The notes under the pieces are model-generated. The model worked only from the letters and a program-made list of their open reading frames with translations. It was not told where the DNA came from and made no database searches. A stretch of 46,366 nucleotides of DNA, taken from positions 1-46,366 of the forward strand of contig NZ_BMWH01000040.1 in assembly GCF_014651135.1 (NCBI RefSeq). The letters run 5' to 3'. A program made the translations under genes and the position numbers. Positions 24,224 through 32,302 of this stretch are shown one piece after another; the stretch's first letter is position 1, and every line of letters starts with the position of its first letter. The stretch comes from Streptomyces echinoruber (GTDB lineage: Bacteria; Actinomycetota; Actinomycetes; Streptomycetales; Streptomycetaceae).

Positions 24224-24432
24224 GGCGCTTAGAGCTCCGAACAAAAAGGGCGCCCGGCTCGCGACGCCTGGCACGCACTCCCCCAAGGTCTTCGACCAGG
24301 GGGGACCCCCAGCCGCGTTGCCGAAACGCCCACGTGGCTCCGCCACGAGGGCGCTCCGGCGCCTTGCGATCGCACGCACCAGACGCCGCGAGCTGATCGG
24401 ACTCCCTTTTTGTTCGGAGCTCTTAGAGCGCC
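24224..24432. repeat. Inverted-repeat structured element between phoX and terD genes
   Basis: Perfect 20-bp inverted repeat (24231-24250 and 24404-24423, reading AGAGCTCCGAAC then AAAAAGGG at the left), extended outward by GGCGCT/AGCGCC. Inside, 24257-24278 pairs with 24371-24392 in a 22-bp helix with six differences. All six are G-U wobbles in a minus-strand transcript and mismatches in a plus-strand one. Inner hairpins: REP copy 2 (24279-24310) and a stem at 24327-24353. The minus-strand terD transcript runs into it and its 3' arm ends CCCTTTTTG, so it may also terminate. It encodes nothing obvious. Confidence 0.75.
24279..24310. repeat. REP-like palindromic element, copy 2
   Basis: CTCCCCCAAG-like left end, inner stem GGTC (24287-24290) / GACC (24294-24297) with a TTC loop, then CAGGGGGG and ACCCCC. 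Same ends as the copy at 4048-4101, where the inner stem is GCTC/GAGC. Confidence 0.8.
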
Positions 24433-25658
24433 TGGGCCGCGGGCTTGACCATGTTCCGTACCGTGCGGGCGTGGACGAAGTCGCCCATGGCCGTCATCTC
24501 CCACTCCCCGGAGTACTGCCGGATCAGCTTGGCCATCATCACGCCGGTCTCCGCCTCGGCGTGGGTGAGGTCGAAGCGGACCAGCTCCTCGCCGGTGGCG
24601 GCGTCCAGCAGGCGGCAGTAGGCCTTGGCGACCTCGGTGAACTTCTGGCCGGAGAAGGAGTTCACCGTGAAGACCAGGCCGGTGACCTCCTGCGGCAGCC
24701 GGCCCAGGTCCACGGTGATCACCTCGTCGTCGCCGCTGCCCTCGCCGGTGAGGTTGTCGCCGGAGTGGCGGATCGCGCCGCCCAGGATGGTCAGCTTGCC
24801 GAAGTAGCAGCTGTCGATGTGGTCGCGCCGCGGGCCGAAGGCGATGACGGAGGCGTCCAGGTCGATGTCCCGGCCGCGGTACGCCGGCTCCCAGCCGAGG
24901 CCCATCTGCACCTGGGAGAGCAGTGGGCGGCCGCCCTTGACGAGGGAGACGGTCTGGTTCTTCCGCAGACTGACGCGGCCCTTGTCGAGGTTGATCTTCC
25001 CGGTGTCCGCGGGCCGGGCGGGAGCCGGCGGCGCGGACACCGCCGGGGTGGGCGGGACGGCCGGCTGCGGGGGAGCGGTCGGCTGCGGGGAAGCGGCGGG
25101 CTGCGGAGGAGTGACCGGCTGCGGAGGAGTGACCGGCTGCGGGGCGGCCGGGGCGGGCTCCTCCACGGTCACGCCGAAGTCGGTCGCGATGCCGGCCAGT
25201 CCGTTGGCGTACCCCTGGCCGACCGCGCGGGCCTTCCACTGGCCGCCCCGCCGGTAGATCTCCATGACCACCAGGGCCGTCTCGCTGCCGAGCTGCGGGG
25301 GCGTGAAGGTGGCCAGCACCGAACCGTCGTCGGCGTCGCGCAGGGTGGCCGTCGGTTCGATGCCCCGGAAGGTCTGCCCCGCGGCGTCCGGGCTGGCGGT
25401 GACGACGATCTTCTCGATGCCGGACGGGACGGCCGCGGTGTCGACCGTGATCGCGTCCGGGGCGGCGCCGCCGCCCGGGCGGTAGGTCACACCCGGGGCC
25501 GCGGGCTGGTTGTAGAAGACGAAGTCGTCGTCGGAACGCACCTTGCCGTCGGCGGTGAGCAGCAGGCCCGACACGTCGAGCCGCACCGGGGCGGCGACGT
25601 CCACCGTCACGCGCACGGCGGTAAGAGGGATGTTCGAGCCAGGGGTCATAGCGGTCAT
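24423..25658 (-). CDS. Twin TerD-domain tellurium-resistance-type protein
   Basis: 411 residues with two TerD-like domains: about 5-160 (LDVSGLLLTADGKVRSDDDFVFYNQP, IYRRGGQWKARAVGQGYANGLAGIATDFG) and about 225-405 (VSLRKNQTVSLVKGG, VIAFGPRRDHIDSCYFGKL, SGDNLTGEGSGDDEVITVDLGRLP). They are joined by a Pro/Gln/Ala-rich linker of about 55 residues with PPQP repeats. TerD domains bind Ca2+ and occur in stress/toxin systems. The usual TerABCDEF neighbours are absent. ATG at 25658 is chosen; the ATG at 25649 is an alternative. The TAA stop lies inside the left end of the structured element. Confidence 0.88.
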   Translation of the reverse strand: MTAMTPGSNIPLTAVRVTVDVAAPVRLDVSGLLLTADGKVRSDDDFVFYNQPAAPGVTYRPGGGAAPDAITVDTAAVPSGIEKIVVTASPDAAGQTFRGIEPTATLRDADDGSVLATFTPPQLGSETALVVMEIYRRGGQWKARAVGQGYANGLAGIATDFGVTVEEPAPAAPQPVTPPQPVTPPQPAASPQPTAPPQPAVPPTPAVSAPPAPARPADTGKINLDKGRVSLRKNQTVSLVKGGRPLLSQVQMGLGWEPAYRGRDIDLDASVIAFGPRRDHIDSCYFGKLTILGGAIRHSGDNLTGEGSGDDEVITVDLGRLPQEVTGLVFTVNSFSGQKFTEVAKAYCRLLDAATGEELVRFDLTHAEAETGVMMAKLIRQYSGEWEMTAMGDFVHARTVRNMVKPAAQAL

Positions 25659-25720
25659 GCCCCGAGAACGAACGACTCCCCTTTACCGTTCCCTTACCCA
25701 CCGCCGGCCGGGGGACCGGG

Positions 25721-26710
25721 TCACGGCACCACGACGATCTTCCGTCCCACCCCCGCCGCGAACTGGGCCAGCGCGTCGGGGTACTGCTCCAGCGGCAGGC
25801 GGTGGCTGATGAACACGTCCGGGTCGAGCACGCCGTTGGCGAAGAGCTCGGCGGCGCGCTCGTAGCTGTGCAGGACGGCCATGGAGCCGGTGATGGTGAT
25901 CTCCTGGTTGTAGATGCGGTACGGGTCGATGGTGACCCGGGTCGCGTAGTCGGCCACGCCGAACTGGAGGAACGTGCCGGCCTTGGCCACCCGCTCCAGG
26001 CCGTCCTGGATGGCGGCGGCGTTGCCCGTGGCGTCGATGACGACGTCCCAGCCCTCGGGCCGGTCCAGCTCGTCCGCATTGCCCGCGGTCCGCGACACGC
26101 CGAGCTGCTCGGCGGTCTCCAGGCGGGCGGGGTTGATGTCCACGACGTCGACGCTCGCCGCGCCGGTCCGCTTGGCCAGCTCCAGCATCATCAGGCCCAT
26201 CGTCCCGGAGCCGTAGATCAGGACGTGCGCGCCGAGCCGGGACTGCAGGACGTCGTAGCCGCGCACCGCGCACGACAGCGGCTCGATCAGGGCCGCGTCC
26301 TGGGTGCGGACATGCTCGGGCAGCTTGACGCAGTTGGCGACCGGGGCGAGGGCGTAGCGGGCCGCGCCGCCCGCCGTCGTCACGCCGATGCCGCCCCAGC
26401 GCTCGCACAGGTTGCCGTGGCCGGTGCGGCAGTAGCGGCACTCGTGGCAGTGCAGGGAGGGGTCGACGGCCACCTGGTCGCCGACCGCGACCTCGGTGAC
26501 CTGGGTGCCGACGGCGACGACCTCGCCCGCGAACTCGTGCCCGGGCACGAGCGGCAGCTTGGGCGCGAACTCGCCCTGGAGGATGTGCAGGTCGGTGCCG
26601 CACAGCCCGCAGGCGGCGACTTCGACGACGACCTCGCGCGGCCCTGGCGTCGGGTCCGGGACCTCGGTGACGACGGCACGTCCCACGGACTCGATGACGG
26701 CGGCCTTCAT
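25721..26710 (-). CDS. Zinc-dependent alcohol/polyol dehydrogenase (MDR superfamily)
   Basis: 329 residues. Catalytic Zn ligands: CGLCGTDLH (Cys and His near 34-41) and PGHEFAGEVVAVG. The structural Zn loop is DPSLHCHECRYCRTGHGNLCE. The NAD-binding GSGTMGLMMLELAKRTGA and its acidic DVVDINP follow. Its ATG overlaps the stop of the sugar permease upstream, so it is the last gene of the ABC-sugar operon and likely oxidises the imported polyol (sorbitol/mannitol/arabitol-like). The specific substrate is inferred only from context. Confidence 0.9.
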   Translation of the reverse strand: MKAAVIESVGRAVVTEVPDPTPGPREVVVEVAACGLCGTDLHILQGEFAPKLPLVPGHEFAGEVVAVGTQVTEVAVGDQVAVDPSLHCHECRYCRTGHGNLCERWGGIGVTTAGGAARYALAPVANCVKLPEHVRTQDAALIEPLSCAVRGYDVLQSRLGAHVLIYGSGTMGLMMLELAKRTGAASVDVVDINPARLETAEQLGVSRTAGNADELDRPEGWDVVIDATGNAAAIQDGLERVAKAGTFLQFGVADYATRVTIDPYRIYNQEITITGSMAVLHSYERAAELFANGVLDPDVFISHRLPLEQYPDALAQFAAGVGRKIVVVP

Positions 26711-27561
26711 TTCACGGCTCCCAACGACAGGCCCTGGACGAGTTTGTCCTGGGCGGCGAACCCCGCGGCGAGCACCGGCAGGGAGATGACGAGCGACGCG
26801 GCGCTCACCTTGGCCAGGAACAGGCCCTGACTGGTGATGAAGCCGGTCAGGAAGACCGGGGCGGTCTCGGCGACGACCCCGGTGAGGACCCGGGCGAAGA
26901 GCAGTTCGTTCCAGCTGAAGATGAAGCAGATCAGCGAGGTGGCGGCGATGCCGGGCAGGGCGATCGGGGCGACCACCCGGGCCAGGATCGTCGGCAGGCG
27001 GGCGCCGTCGATCTGCGCGGCCTCGATGATCGCGACCGGGACCTCGGAGAGGAAGGACTGCATCATCCACACCGCGATCGGCAGGTTCATGGCGGTGTAG
27101 AGGACGACCAGCGTCCAGACGTTGTCGAGCAGGCCGGCGTTCTTGGCGAAGAGGTAGATCGGCAGCAGGCCGGCCACCATCGGCAGCATCTTGGTGGACA
27201 GGAAGAAGAACAGCACGTCCGTCCACTTCTTCACCGGCCGGATGGACAGCGCGTACGCGGCGGGCAGCGCCAGCAGCAGCGTCAGCAGCGTGGAGGCCAG
27301 CGAGGCGGTCACCGAGTTGATCAGTGCGGGCCAGGGGCTCGCGCCGCCGCCCGCGCCGAAGAACTCGCGGTAGCTGTCCAGGGTGAGCGGGGCGGCCAGG
27401 GAGGGCGGGTTGGTGGCCGCGTCCGCCTCGGAGTGGAAGGAGGTCAGGGCCATCCAGGCCAGGGGCAGTACGAAGAGGATCCCCGCCAGCCAGGCCACCA
27501 GGCCCAGACCGGCTCCCCGCAGACGGGGACGGGGGCGGGTGCGTACGGCGACGCCGCTCAT
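26707..27561 (-). CDS. Carbohydrate ABC transporter permease (MalG-like)
   Basis: 284 residues with about six membrane segments. The ATPase-coupling EAA motif is EAAQIDGARLPTILARVVAPIALPGI near residue 185. An Arg/Pro-rich 15-residue cytoplasmic N-terminus precedes the first segment. It overlaps the dehydrogenase (ATGA) and the other permease (27558-27561) on either side. Partner of the MalF-like subunit and lipoprotein encoded upstream. No ATPase is encoded here, so a shared MsiK-type ATPase is probable, as known for Streptomyces sugar importers. Confidence 0.92.
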   Translation of the reverse strand: MSGVAVRTRPRPRLRGAGLGLVAWLAGILFVLPLAWMALTSFHSEADAATNPPSLAAPLTLDSYREFFGAGGGASPWPALINSVTASLASTLLTLLLALPAAYALSIRPVKKWTDVLFFFLSTKMLPMVAGLLPIYLFAKNAGLLDNVWTLVVLYTAMNLPIAVWMMQSFLSEVPVAIIEAAQIDGARLPTILARVVAPIALPGIAATSLICFIFSWNELLFARVLTGVVAETAPVFLTGFITSQGLFLAKVSAASLVISLPVLAAGFAAQDKLVQGLSLGAVK

Positions 27562-28508
27562 GCGCGGGACACCTCCTCCCGGAACAGGGACGACACGACG
27601 CGCAGCGCGAAGGTCGCGAGGATGATCGAACCGATGACGACGAGGACGCCGGCCGCGGAGGCGAGCCCGTTCTCGTGCGCCTGGTAGAAGGTCTGGTAGA
27701 TGGTGTACGGCAGGTTCGCGGTGCCCAGGCCGCCGGAGGTGATCGTGTACACCGCGTCGAAGTTCTGCACGATGTAGATCGAGCCGAGCAGCACGCCCAG
27801 TTCGAGGTAGCGGCGCAGGTGCGGCAGGGTGAGGTGGACGAACACCTGCCAGTCGCTCGCGCCGTCCATCCGGGCCGCCTCGACCAGTTCGGGGTCGCGG
27901 CTCTGCAGTCCGGCCAGCAGGATCAGCATCATGAACGGGGTCCACTGCCAGATCAGCGAGGCCTCGACCGCCGCGAGGGGCATGTCGGAGATCCAGTCCG
28001 GCTGGGGCGCCCCGTTTCCGCCGAGCCAGTGCAGGACGCCGTTGAACAGGCCGTACTCGGGGTTGTACAGCACGTGCTTCCACAGCAGGGCGGAGGCGAT
28101 GGGCACCAGCAGGAAGGGGGCGATGAGCAGGGTGCGCACGGCGGCCCGGCCCCGGAAGCGGCGGTCCAGCAGGAGGGCCAGCAGCAGCCCGAGCAGCAGG
28201 CTGACGAGCACCACGGTGACGGTGAGCAGGACGGTCGTCCACACCGACTTGCGCAGCTCGGGCGTGCTGAGGACCTCGGAGTAGTTGGCGAAGCCCGCGA
28301 AGTGGCGGTCGTCCGGGTACAGCGCGTTCCAGTCGAAGAACGAGATCGCCAGGGTCGCCACGAACGGAAGCTGCGTCACGGCGATCATGAAGACCAGCGC
28401 GGGCAGCAGCGGGGCCCGGGTGGCCCACGCGCGCATACGGTTCGGCCGCCGGGCCGCCGACCGCGCGGAGGCGGCGGCGACCCGGGTGGGGGGAGCGGTG
28501 ACGGTCAT
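27558..28508 (-). CDS. Carbohydrate ABC transporter permease (MalF-like)
   Basis: 316 residues with about six membrane segments after a basic N-terminus. The EAA coupling motif is EAARMDGASDWQVFVHLTLPHLRRYLELG near 225. The segment FFDWNALYPDDRHFAGFANYSEVL after the first helix is typical of polyol/sugar permeases. Overlaps both neighbours by 4 bp, indicating a coupled operon with the lipoprotein gene upstream. Confidence 0.92.
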   Translation of the reverse strand: MTVTAPPTRVAAASARSAARRPNRMRAWATRAPLLPALVFMIAVTQLPFVATLAISFFDWNALYPDDRHFAGFANYSEVLSTPELRKSVWTTVLLTVTVVLVSLLLGLLLALLLDRRFRGRAAVRTLLIAPFLLVPIASALLWKHVLYNPEYGLFNGVLHWLGGNGAPQPDWISDMPLAAVEASLIWQWTPFMMLILLAGLQSRDPELVEAARMDGASDWQVFVHLTLPHLRRYLELGVLLGSIYIVQNFDAVYTITSGGLGTANLPYTIYQTFYQAHENGLASAAGVLVVIGSIILATFALRVVSSLFREEVSRA

Positions 28509-29875
28509 GATCCCTGGTACTTCTTTCCGACGGCCTCGGCGAGCTTCTGCGACTTCTGCAGCGCGCTGTCCACGGACTGCCGGCCGGCGATGGCGGAGCT
28601 GATCTCCTGGGAGACCTTGGTGCCCAGGTCGGTGAACTCGGGGATGCCGACGAACTGGATGCCGGGCGCGGGCCGCGGCTGCACACCGGGGTCCTCGGGC
28701 TTGGCGCCGGCGATGGCGGCCCGGGTGACGTCGGCGAAGGCGCCGGCCTCCTTGCGGTACTCCGGGATGTCGTAGGTGGAGGAGCGCTTGCCGGCCGGCA
28801 CGTTGGCCCAGCCCGCGGTCTTGCCGACGAGCTTCTCGTAGCCCTTGCCGGAGGCCCAGGAGATGAACTTCCAGGCGTCGTCGGGGTGCTTGGACGCCTT
28901 CTGGACGCCCCAGGCCCAGGTGTAGAGCCAGCCGGAGCTCTGGGTCTTCTCGACCGGGGCCGGGACGTAGCCGATCTTGCCCTTGACCGGGGAGCCGGGG
29001 GCCTCCAGGGAGCCGGCGCCGGCCGTGGCGTCGTACCACATGGCCGTCTTGCCCTGCGTCATGTTGTTCAGGCACTCGGCGTAGCCGGACTGGGCGGCGC
29101 CGGACTCGCCGTGCTTACGGACCAGGTCGACGTAGAACTTCGTGGCCTCCTTGAACTCCTTGGAGGTGAGCCGCGCGTTCCAGCCCTTGTCGAACCAGGT
29201 GCCGCCGAAGGTGTTGACGACCGTGGTCAGCGGCGCCATCACCTCGCCCCAGCCGGGCAGGCCGCGCAGGCAGATGCCCTTCATGCCGGGCTGGGCGCCG
29301 TCCACCTTGGCGGCCAGGGCGGCGACCTGCTTCCAGGTGGGCTTGGCCGGCATGGTCACGCCCGCCTTGGCGAAGACGTCCTTGCGGTACATCAGGAAGG
29401 ACGACTCGCCGTAGAAGGGCTCGCCGTAGAGCTTGCCGTCGCCGGCGGTGAGGGCCTGCGTCATCGGGCGCAGGACGTCGGCCTGGTCGAAGGCGGTGTC
29501 CTTCTTGACGTAGGAGTCCAGGGGGTGCAGCCAGCCGTTCTTGGCGTAGATCGGGATCTCGTAGTTGCTGAGGGTGGCGACGTCGTACTGCCCGGCCTGG
29601 TTGGCGAAGTCCTGGCTGATCTTGTCCCGGACGTCGTTCTCCGGCAGGACGGTGAAGTTCACCTTGATCCCGGTGTCCTTGGTGAAGTGGGCGGCGGTCA
29701 GCTTCTGCAGCTCCACCATCTGCGGGTTGTTCACCATCAGGACGTTGATGGAGTGGCCGCCGGACGATCCGGACCCGCCGGCACCCGAACAGGCGGCGAG
29801 GAAGGGAGTGAGCAGCGTCCCTGCGGCGGCCACGGCGATCAGGGTCCGTGGCGCCCGTCGGCTCTGGGTTCGCAT
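28505..29875 (-). CDS. Extracellular sugar/polyol-binding lipoprotein
   Basis: 456 residues. Lipoprotein signal peptide ending LLTPFLAAC with the lipid-modified cysteine at C29, then a Gly/Ser-rich linker and a type-1 solute-binding protein fold (NVLMVNNPQMVELQKLTAAHF, GEPFYGESSFLMYRKDVFAKAG, ECLNNMTQGKTAMWYDATAGAG, WAWGVQKASKHPDDAWKFISWASG). Closest, in my judgement, to sorbitol/mannitol-binding proteins. The ATG at 29875 has AAGGAG upstream. First gene of the importer operon and expected to set its specificity. Confidence 0.92.
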   Translation of the reverse strand: MRTQSRRAPRTLIAVAAAGTLLTPFLAACSGAGGSGSSGGHSINVLMVNNPQMVELQKLTAAHFTKDTGIKVNFTVLPENDVRDKISQDFANQAGQYDVATLSNYEIPIYAKNGWLHPLDSYVKKDTAFDQADVLRPMTQALTAGDGKLYGEPFYGESSFLMYRKDVFAKAGVTMPAKPTWKQVAALAAKVDGAQPGMKGICLRGLPGWGEVMAPLTTVVNTFGGTWFDKGWNARLTSKEFKEATKFYVDLVRKHGESGAAQSGYAECLNNMTQGKTAMWYDATAGAGSLEAPGSPVKGKIGYVPAPVEKTQSSGWLYTWAWGVQKASKHPDDAWKFISWASGKGYEKLVGKTAGWANVPAGKRSSTYDIPEYRKEAGAFADVTRAAIAGAKPEDPGVQPRPAPGIQFVGIPEFTDLGTKVSQEISSAIAGRQSVDSALQKSQKLAEAVGKKYQGS

Positions 29876-30024
29876 GGGGTACTCCTTGGCATATATCCGT
29901 ACATGCGTGGTGACAAGGGAGGGGGGAGGGGCGGTGTCCTCCGGGGCGCCGCGAATGCGTCGTCCGGGCGCTGGTGATCCGGATGCTCCGGATGCCTGTG
30001 TGCTTGTGCGTTTGTGTGCTTGCG

Positions 30025-30795
30025 TCAGACGCGGATGACCTGCGGTCCCAGCAGGGTGTAGCGGTGGGCCTCGGCGGCGGGCAGCAGCGTGCTCGTCACG
30101 ATCGCCTCCAGCGCGCCGACCTCGGCGAACCGGCAGAAGCTGACCGCTCCGAACTTGGTGTGCACGCCCACGAAGACGGTGCGCCGCGCGGCGCGCACGG
30201 CCTGCGCCTTGACCTCGCTGACCGCGGGGTCGGGCGTGGTCAGGCCGTACTCGCGGGAGATGCCGTTGGCGCCGATGTAGGCGAGGTCGATCACGAACCC
30301 GGAGAGCATCTTCGACGTCCAGTGGTCGACGGTGGCCAGTGTGCCGGAGCGGACCCGGCCGCCGAGCAGCAGGACGGTGGTGTTCTCCGCCTCGGCGAGC
30401 GCGCCGGCGACCGGCAGGGAAGCGGTGACCACGGTCAGCGGCCGGTCCTTGGGCAGTGCCTCGGCGATGAGCTGCGGGGTGAAACCCTCGTCGATGAACA
30501 CGGTTTCGGCGTCCGAGACCAGCTCGGCCGCGGCGGCCGCGATCCGGCGCTTCTCGGGGACGTGGCTGGTGGAGCGGAAGGCGAGCGTCGTCTCGAAGCC
30601 GGCGCTCTCCACGGGGTAGGCGCCGCCGTGCGTGCGGCGCACCAGCCCGTGGTCCTCCAGCGTGCGCAGGTCGCGCCGCACGGTCTCCTTGGCCACACCG
30701 AGGAGTGCGGCGAGCTCGGCGACGTCGACCGAGCCGGCGCGGCGCGCCACCCGCACGATCTCCCGCTGCCGTTCCTCCGCTGTCCTGGCCGCCAT
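30025..30795 (-). CDS. DeoR-family transcriptional regulator
   Basis: 256 residues. The N-terminal winged helix (residues about 5-60: VDVAELAALLGVAKETVRRDLRTLEDHGLVRRTHGGAYP) includes the DeoR recognition helix and the conserved RRTHGGA. The C-terminal sensor domain shows the phosphosugar-binding fold (FIDEGFTPQLIAEAL, AYIGANGISREYGLTTPD, KAQAVRAARRTVFVG). It precedes the polyol importer on the same strand with a 149-bp gap and probably represses it, sensing a phosphorylated sugar (family knowledge). Confidence 0.92.
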   Translation of the reverse strand: MAARTAEERQREIVRVARRAGSVDVAELAALLGVAKETVRRDLRTLEDHGLVRRTHGGAYPVESAGFETTLAFRSTSHVPEKRRIAAAAAELVSDAETVFIDEGFTPQLIAEALPKDRPLTVVTASLPVAGALAEAENTTVLLLGGRVRSGTLATVDHWTSKMLSGFVIDLAYIGANGISREYGLTTPDPAVSEVKAQAVRAARRTVFVGVHTKFGAVSFCRFAEVGALEAIVTSTLLPAAEAHRYTLLGPQVIRV

Positions 30796-31197
30796 TGGCC
30801 GACACCGCCTCCCGTGCCCGTGCTGCGTTGCCCGTTCGGGCCCGGTGGGGCCCGTGGAGGAAGTTCTACAGCGGGCACGCGGCGCTGACCAGGCTTGTTG
30901 CCGATCCGTTCCTGCCCGTTCCTGCCCGCTTCGACCGGCCGGTGCCCGTGGCGGACCTGCGCCGCTGCAGGTGGGCCGGTGGGAGCGGGCACGGCGGATG
31001 CCCGAAAAGGGGGGCGGGCGGGCCCGTTTGGCGCCCGCCCGCCCCCTGGACGTCGGTTTCCGGCCGCGTCGCGGCGGTCCGCCGGTCCCCTCCGGCCGCG
31101 CCGGTTTTGTACTGGTTTCGCGCCGGTGTCGGCGCCGTGCCGTGCCGGTGTCGTGCCGGGGCCGTGCCGTGCCGTGTCGGTTCTGTGCCGGTGCCGG
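30796..31197. other. Noncoding stretch between deoR-type and udh genes
   Basis: 402 bp. The right part is full of GTGCCG/GTGCCGT repeats (about 31120-31200). The udh terminator lies at 31010-31046. The rest should hold the DeoR-regulator promoter, but I could not place it. No gene seen. Confidence 0.5.
31010..31046 (-). terminator. udh transcript terminator
   Basis: 14-bp perfect stem (GGGGGCGGGCGGGC with GCCCGCCCGCCCCC) and a 9-nt loop. Read on the minus strand it is followed by CCTTTTCGG, giving a short U-tract about 150 bp past the udh stop. Confidence 0.8.
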
Positions 31198-32007
31198 TCA
31201 GTGCGGCCAGATCGGCGGGTCGGTGACGAAGTGGCCGCCCAGGCAGGCGTGCGCCGGGTCGTCCGGGTCGAGCTCGCCCTGCTCGGCGATCAGCTGCGCG
31301 GCGTACGGCTCGGAGTCGTCCCGCGGCTCGTAGCCCAGCGCCCGCGCGGTGGACAGGTCCCACCACAGGCGGGTGTTGGCGGAGGAGCCGTAGACCACCG
31401 TGTGGCCGACGTCCGGCGCGGTCAGGGCGGCGTGGAAGAGGCGGGCGCCGTCGGCGGGGCTCAGCCACAGCGACAGCATCCGCACGCTGGTCGGCTCCGG
31501 GAAGCAGGAGCCGATGCGCACCGAGACGGTCTCGATGCCGTGCTTGTCCCAGTACAGCTGCGCCAGGTCCTCGCCGAAGGACTTCGACAGGCCGTAGAAG
31601 GTGTCCGGGCGGCGCGGGGTGTCGACCGGGATCAGCGGGTCGCCGTCCCGCGGGCGCGGGGTGCAGCCGACGGCGTGGTTGGAGGAGGCGAACACGATCC
31701 GCCGCACGCCCTTCTCGCGGGCCGCCTCGTACAGGTGGTACGTCCCCTCGATGTTGGCCTTGAGGATCTTCTCGAACGGGGCTTCCAGGGAGATGCCCGC
31801 GAGGTGGATGATCGCGTCGACGCCGCGCACCGCCTCGCGCAGCGCGTCGAGGTCGGCGAGGTCCGCGGTGATCGCGTCCGGCTCGCCCTCGACGGGCCGC
31901 ACGTCGAGCAGGCGCAGCGTGTAGCCGTACTCGGGCAGCAGGCCGCGCATCAGGGTGCCGAGCCCGCCGGCGGCTCCGGTGAGCAGAACGGTGCGGGGAG
32001 CGGGCAT
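31198..32007 (-). CDS. udh: NAD-dependent uronate dehydrogenase-like epimerase/dehydratase family enzyme
   Basis: 269 residues, extended SDR fold. The cofactor motif GAAGGLG is at about 11-17, Asp of LLDVRP marks NAD preference, and the catalytic triad shows FASSNHAVG (Ser) and YGLSKSFGE (Tyr/Lys). Uronate dehydrogenases oxidise glucuronate/galacturonate to the aldarolactone. Pairing with 5-dehydro-4-deoxyglucarate dehydratase, divergent across 295 bp, supports this over a generic sugar epimerase. ATG at 32007 has AAGGAGA upstream; longer in-frame versions include repeat-derived sequence and were rejected. Confidence 0.82.
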   Translation of the reverse strand: MPAPRTVLLTGAAGGLGTLMRGLLPEYGYTLRLLDVRPVEGEPDAITADLADLDALREAVRGVDAIIHLAGISLEAPFEKILKANIEGTYHLYEAAREKGVRRIVFASSNHAVGCTPRPRDGDPLIPVDTPRRPDTFYGLSKSFGEDLAQLYWDKHGIETVSVRIGSCFPEPTSVRMLSLWLSPADGARLFHAALTAPDVGHTVVYGSSANTRLWWDLSTARALGYEPRDDSEPYAAQLIAEQGELDPDDPAHACLGGHFVTDPPIWPH

Positions 32008-32302
32008 CGGTGGCTCTCCTTGGTCGTCGGGGGCCGCCAGGGCCTCGGGGCCGTCGGGGCCTCGGAGTCGTCGGAGCCTCGGGACCGTCGGAACCGCCGA
32101 GACCGAGGGCCGCATACGCGGACGGCATTCACAAGCGTGGACACGCTACGGAGTCGTGGCGTCACGCGTCAAGAGTCGTGATCCGGCGTGAATCCGCTGG
32201 TACGGCGGGGGTTGGTGCGCTTGACCGGCCGCGCGGCGGCGCCTTAGCGTGGGATCGTTCAGAAACATAGACACAGATCATCATAGGGAACCGGGAGCGC
32301 CC
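32008..32302. promoter_or_regulatory. Divergent udh/kdgD control region
   Basis: 295 bp. A roughly 17-bp degenerate repeat (GCCTCGGxGxCGTCGG type) spans about 32035-32110. The kdgD promoter has a -35 TTGACC (32221-32226) and -10 TAGCGT (32245-32250) with an 18-bp spacer. Seven bases on, GTTCAGAAACATAGAC (32257-32272) resembles the IclR-type site at 40265. AGTCGTG occurs twice (about 32152 and 32173), perhaps another operator. Confidence 0.6.

Noticed and set aside
29880..29916. TTGTCA / TATGCC as promoter of the polyol importer operon
   Set aside because: The implied transcription start would fall inside the Shine-Dalgarno of the lipoprotein gene, so the true promoter must be elsewhere.
31120..31200. 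GTGCCG-rich run as a CRISPR-like or regulatory array
   Set aside because: Units are short and irregular with no spacers; simple-sequence repeat only.
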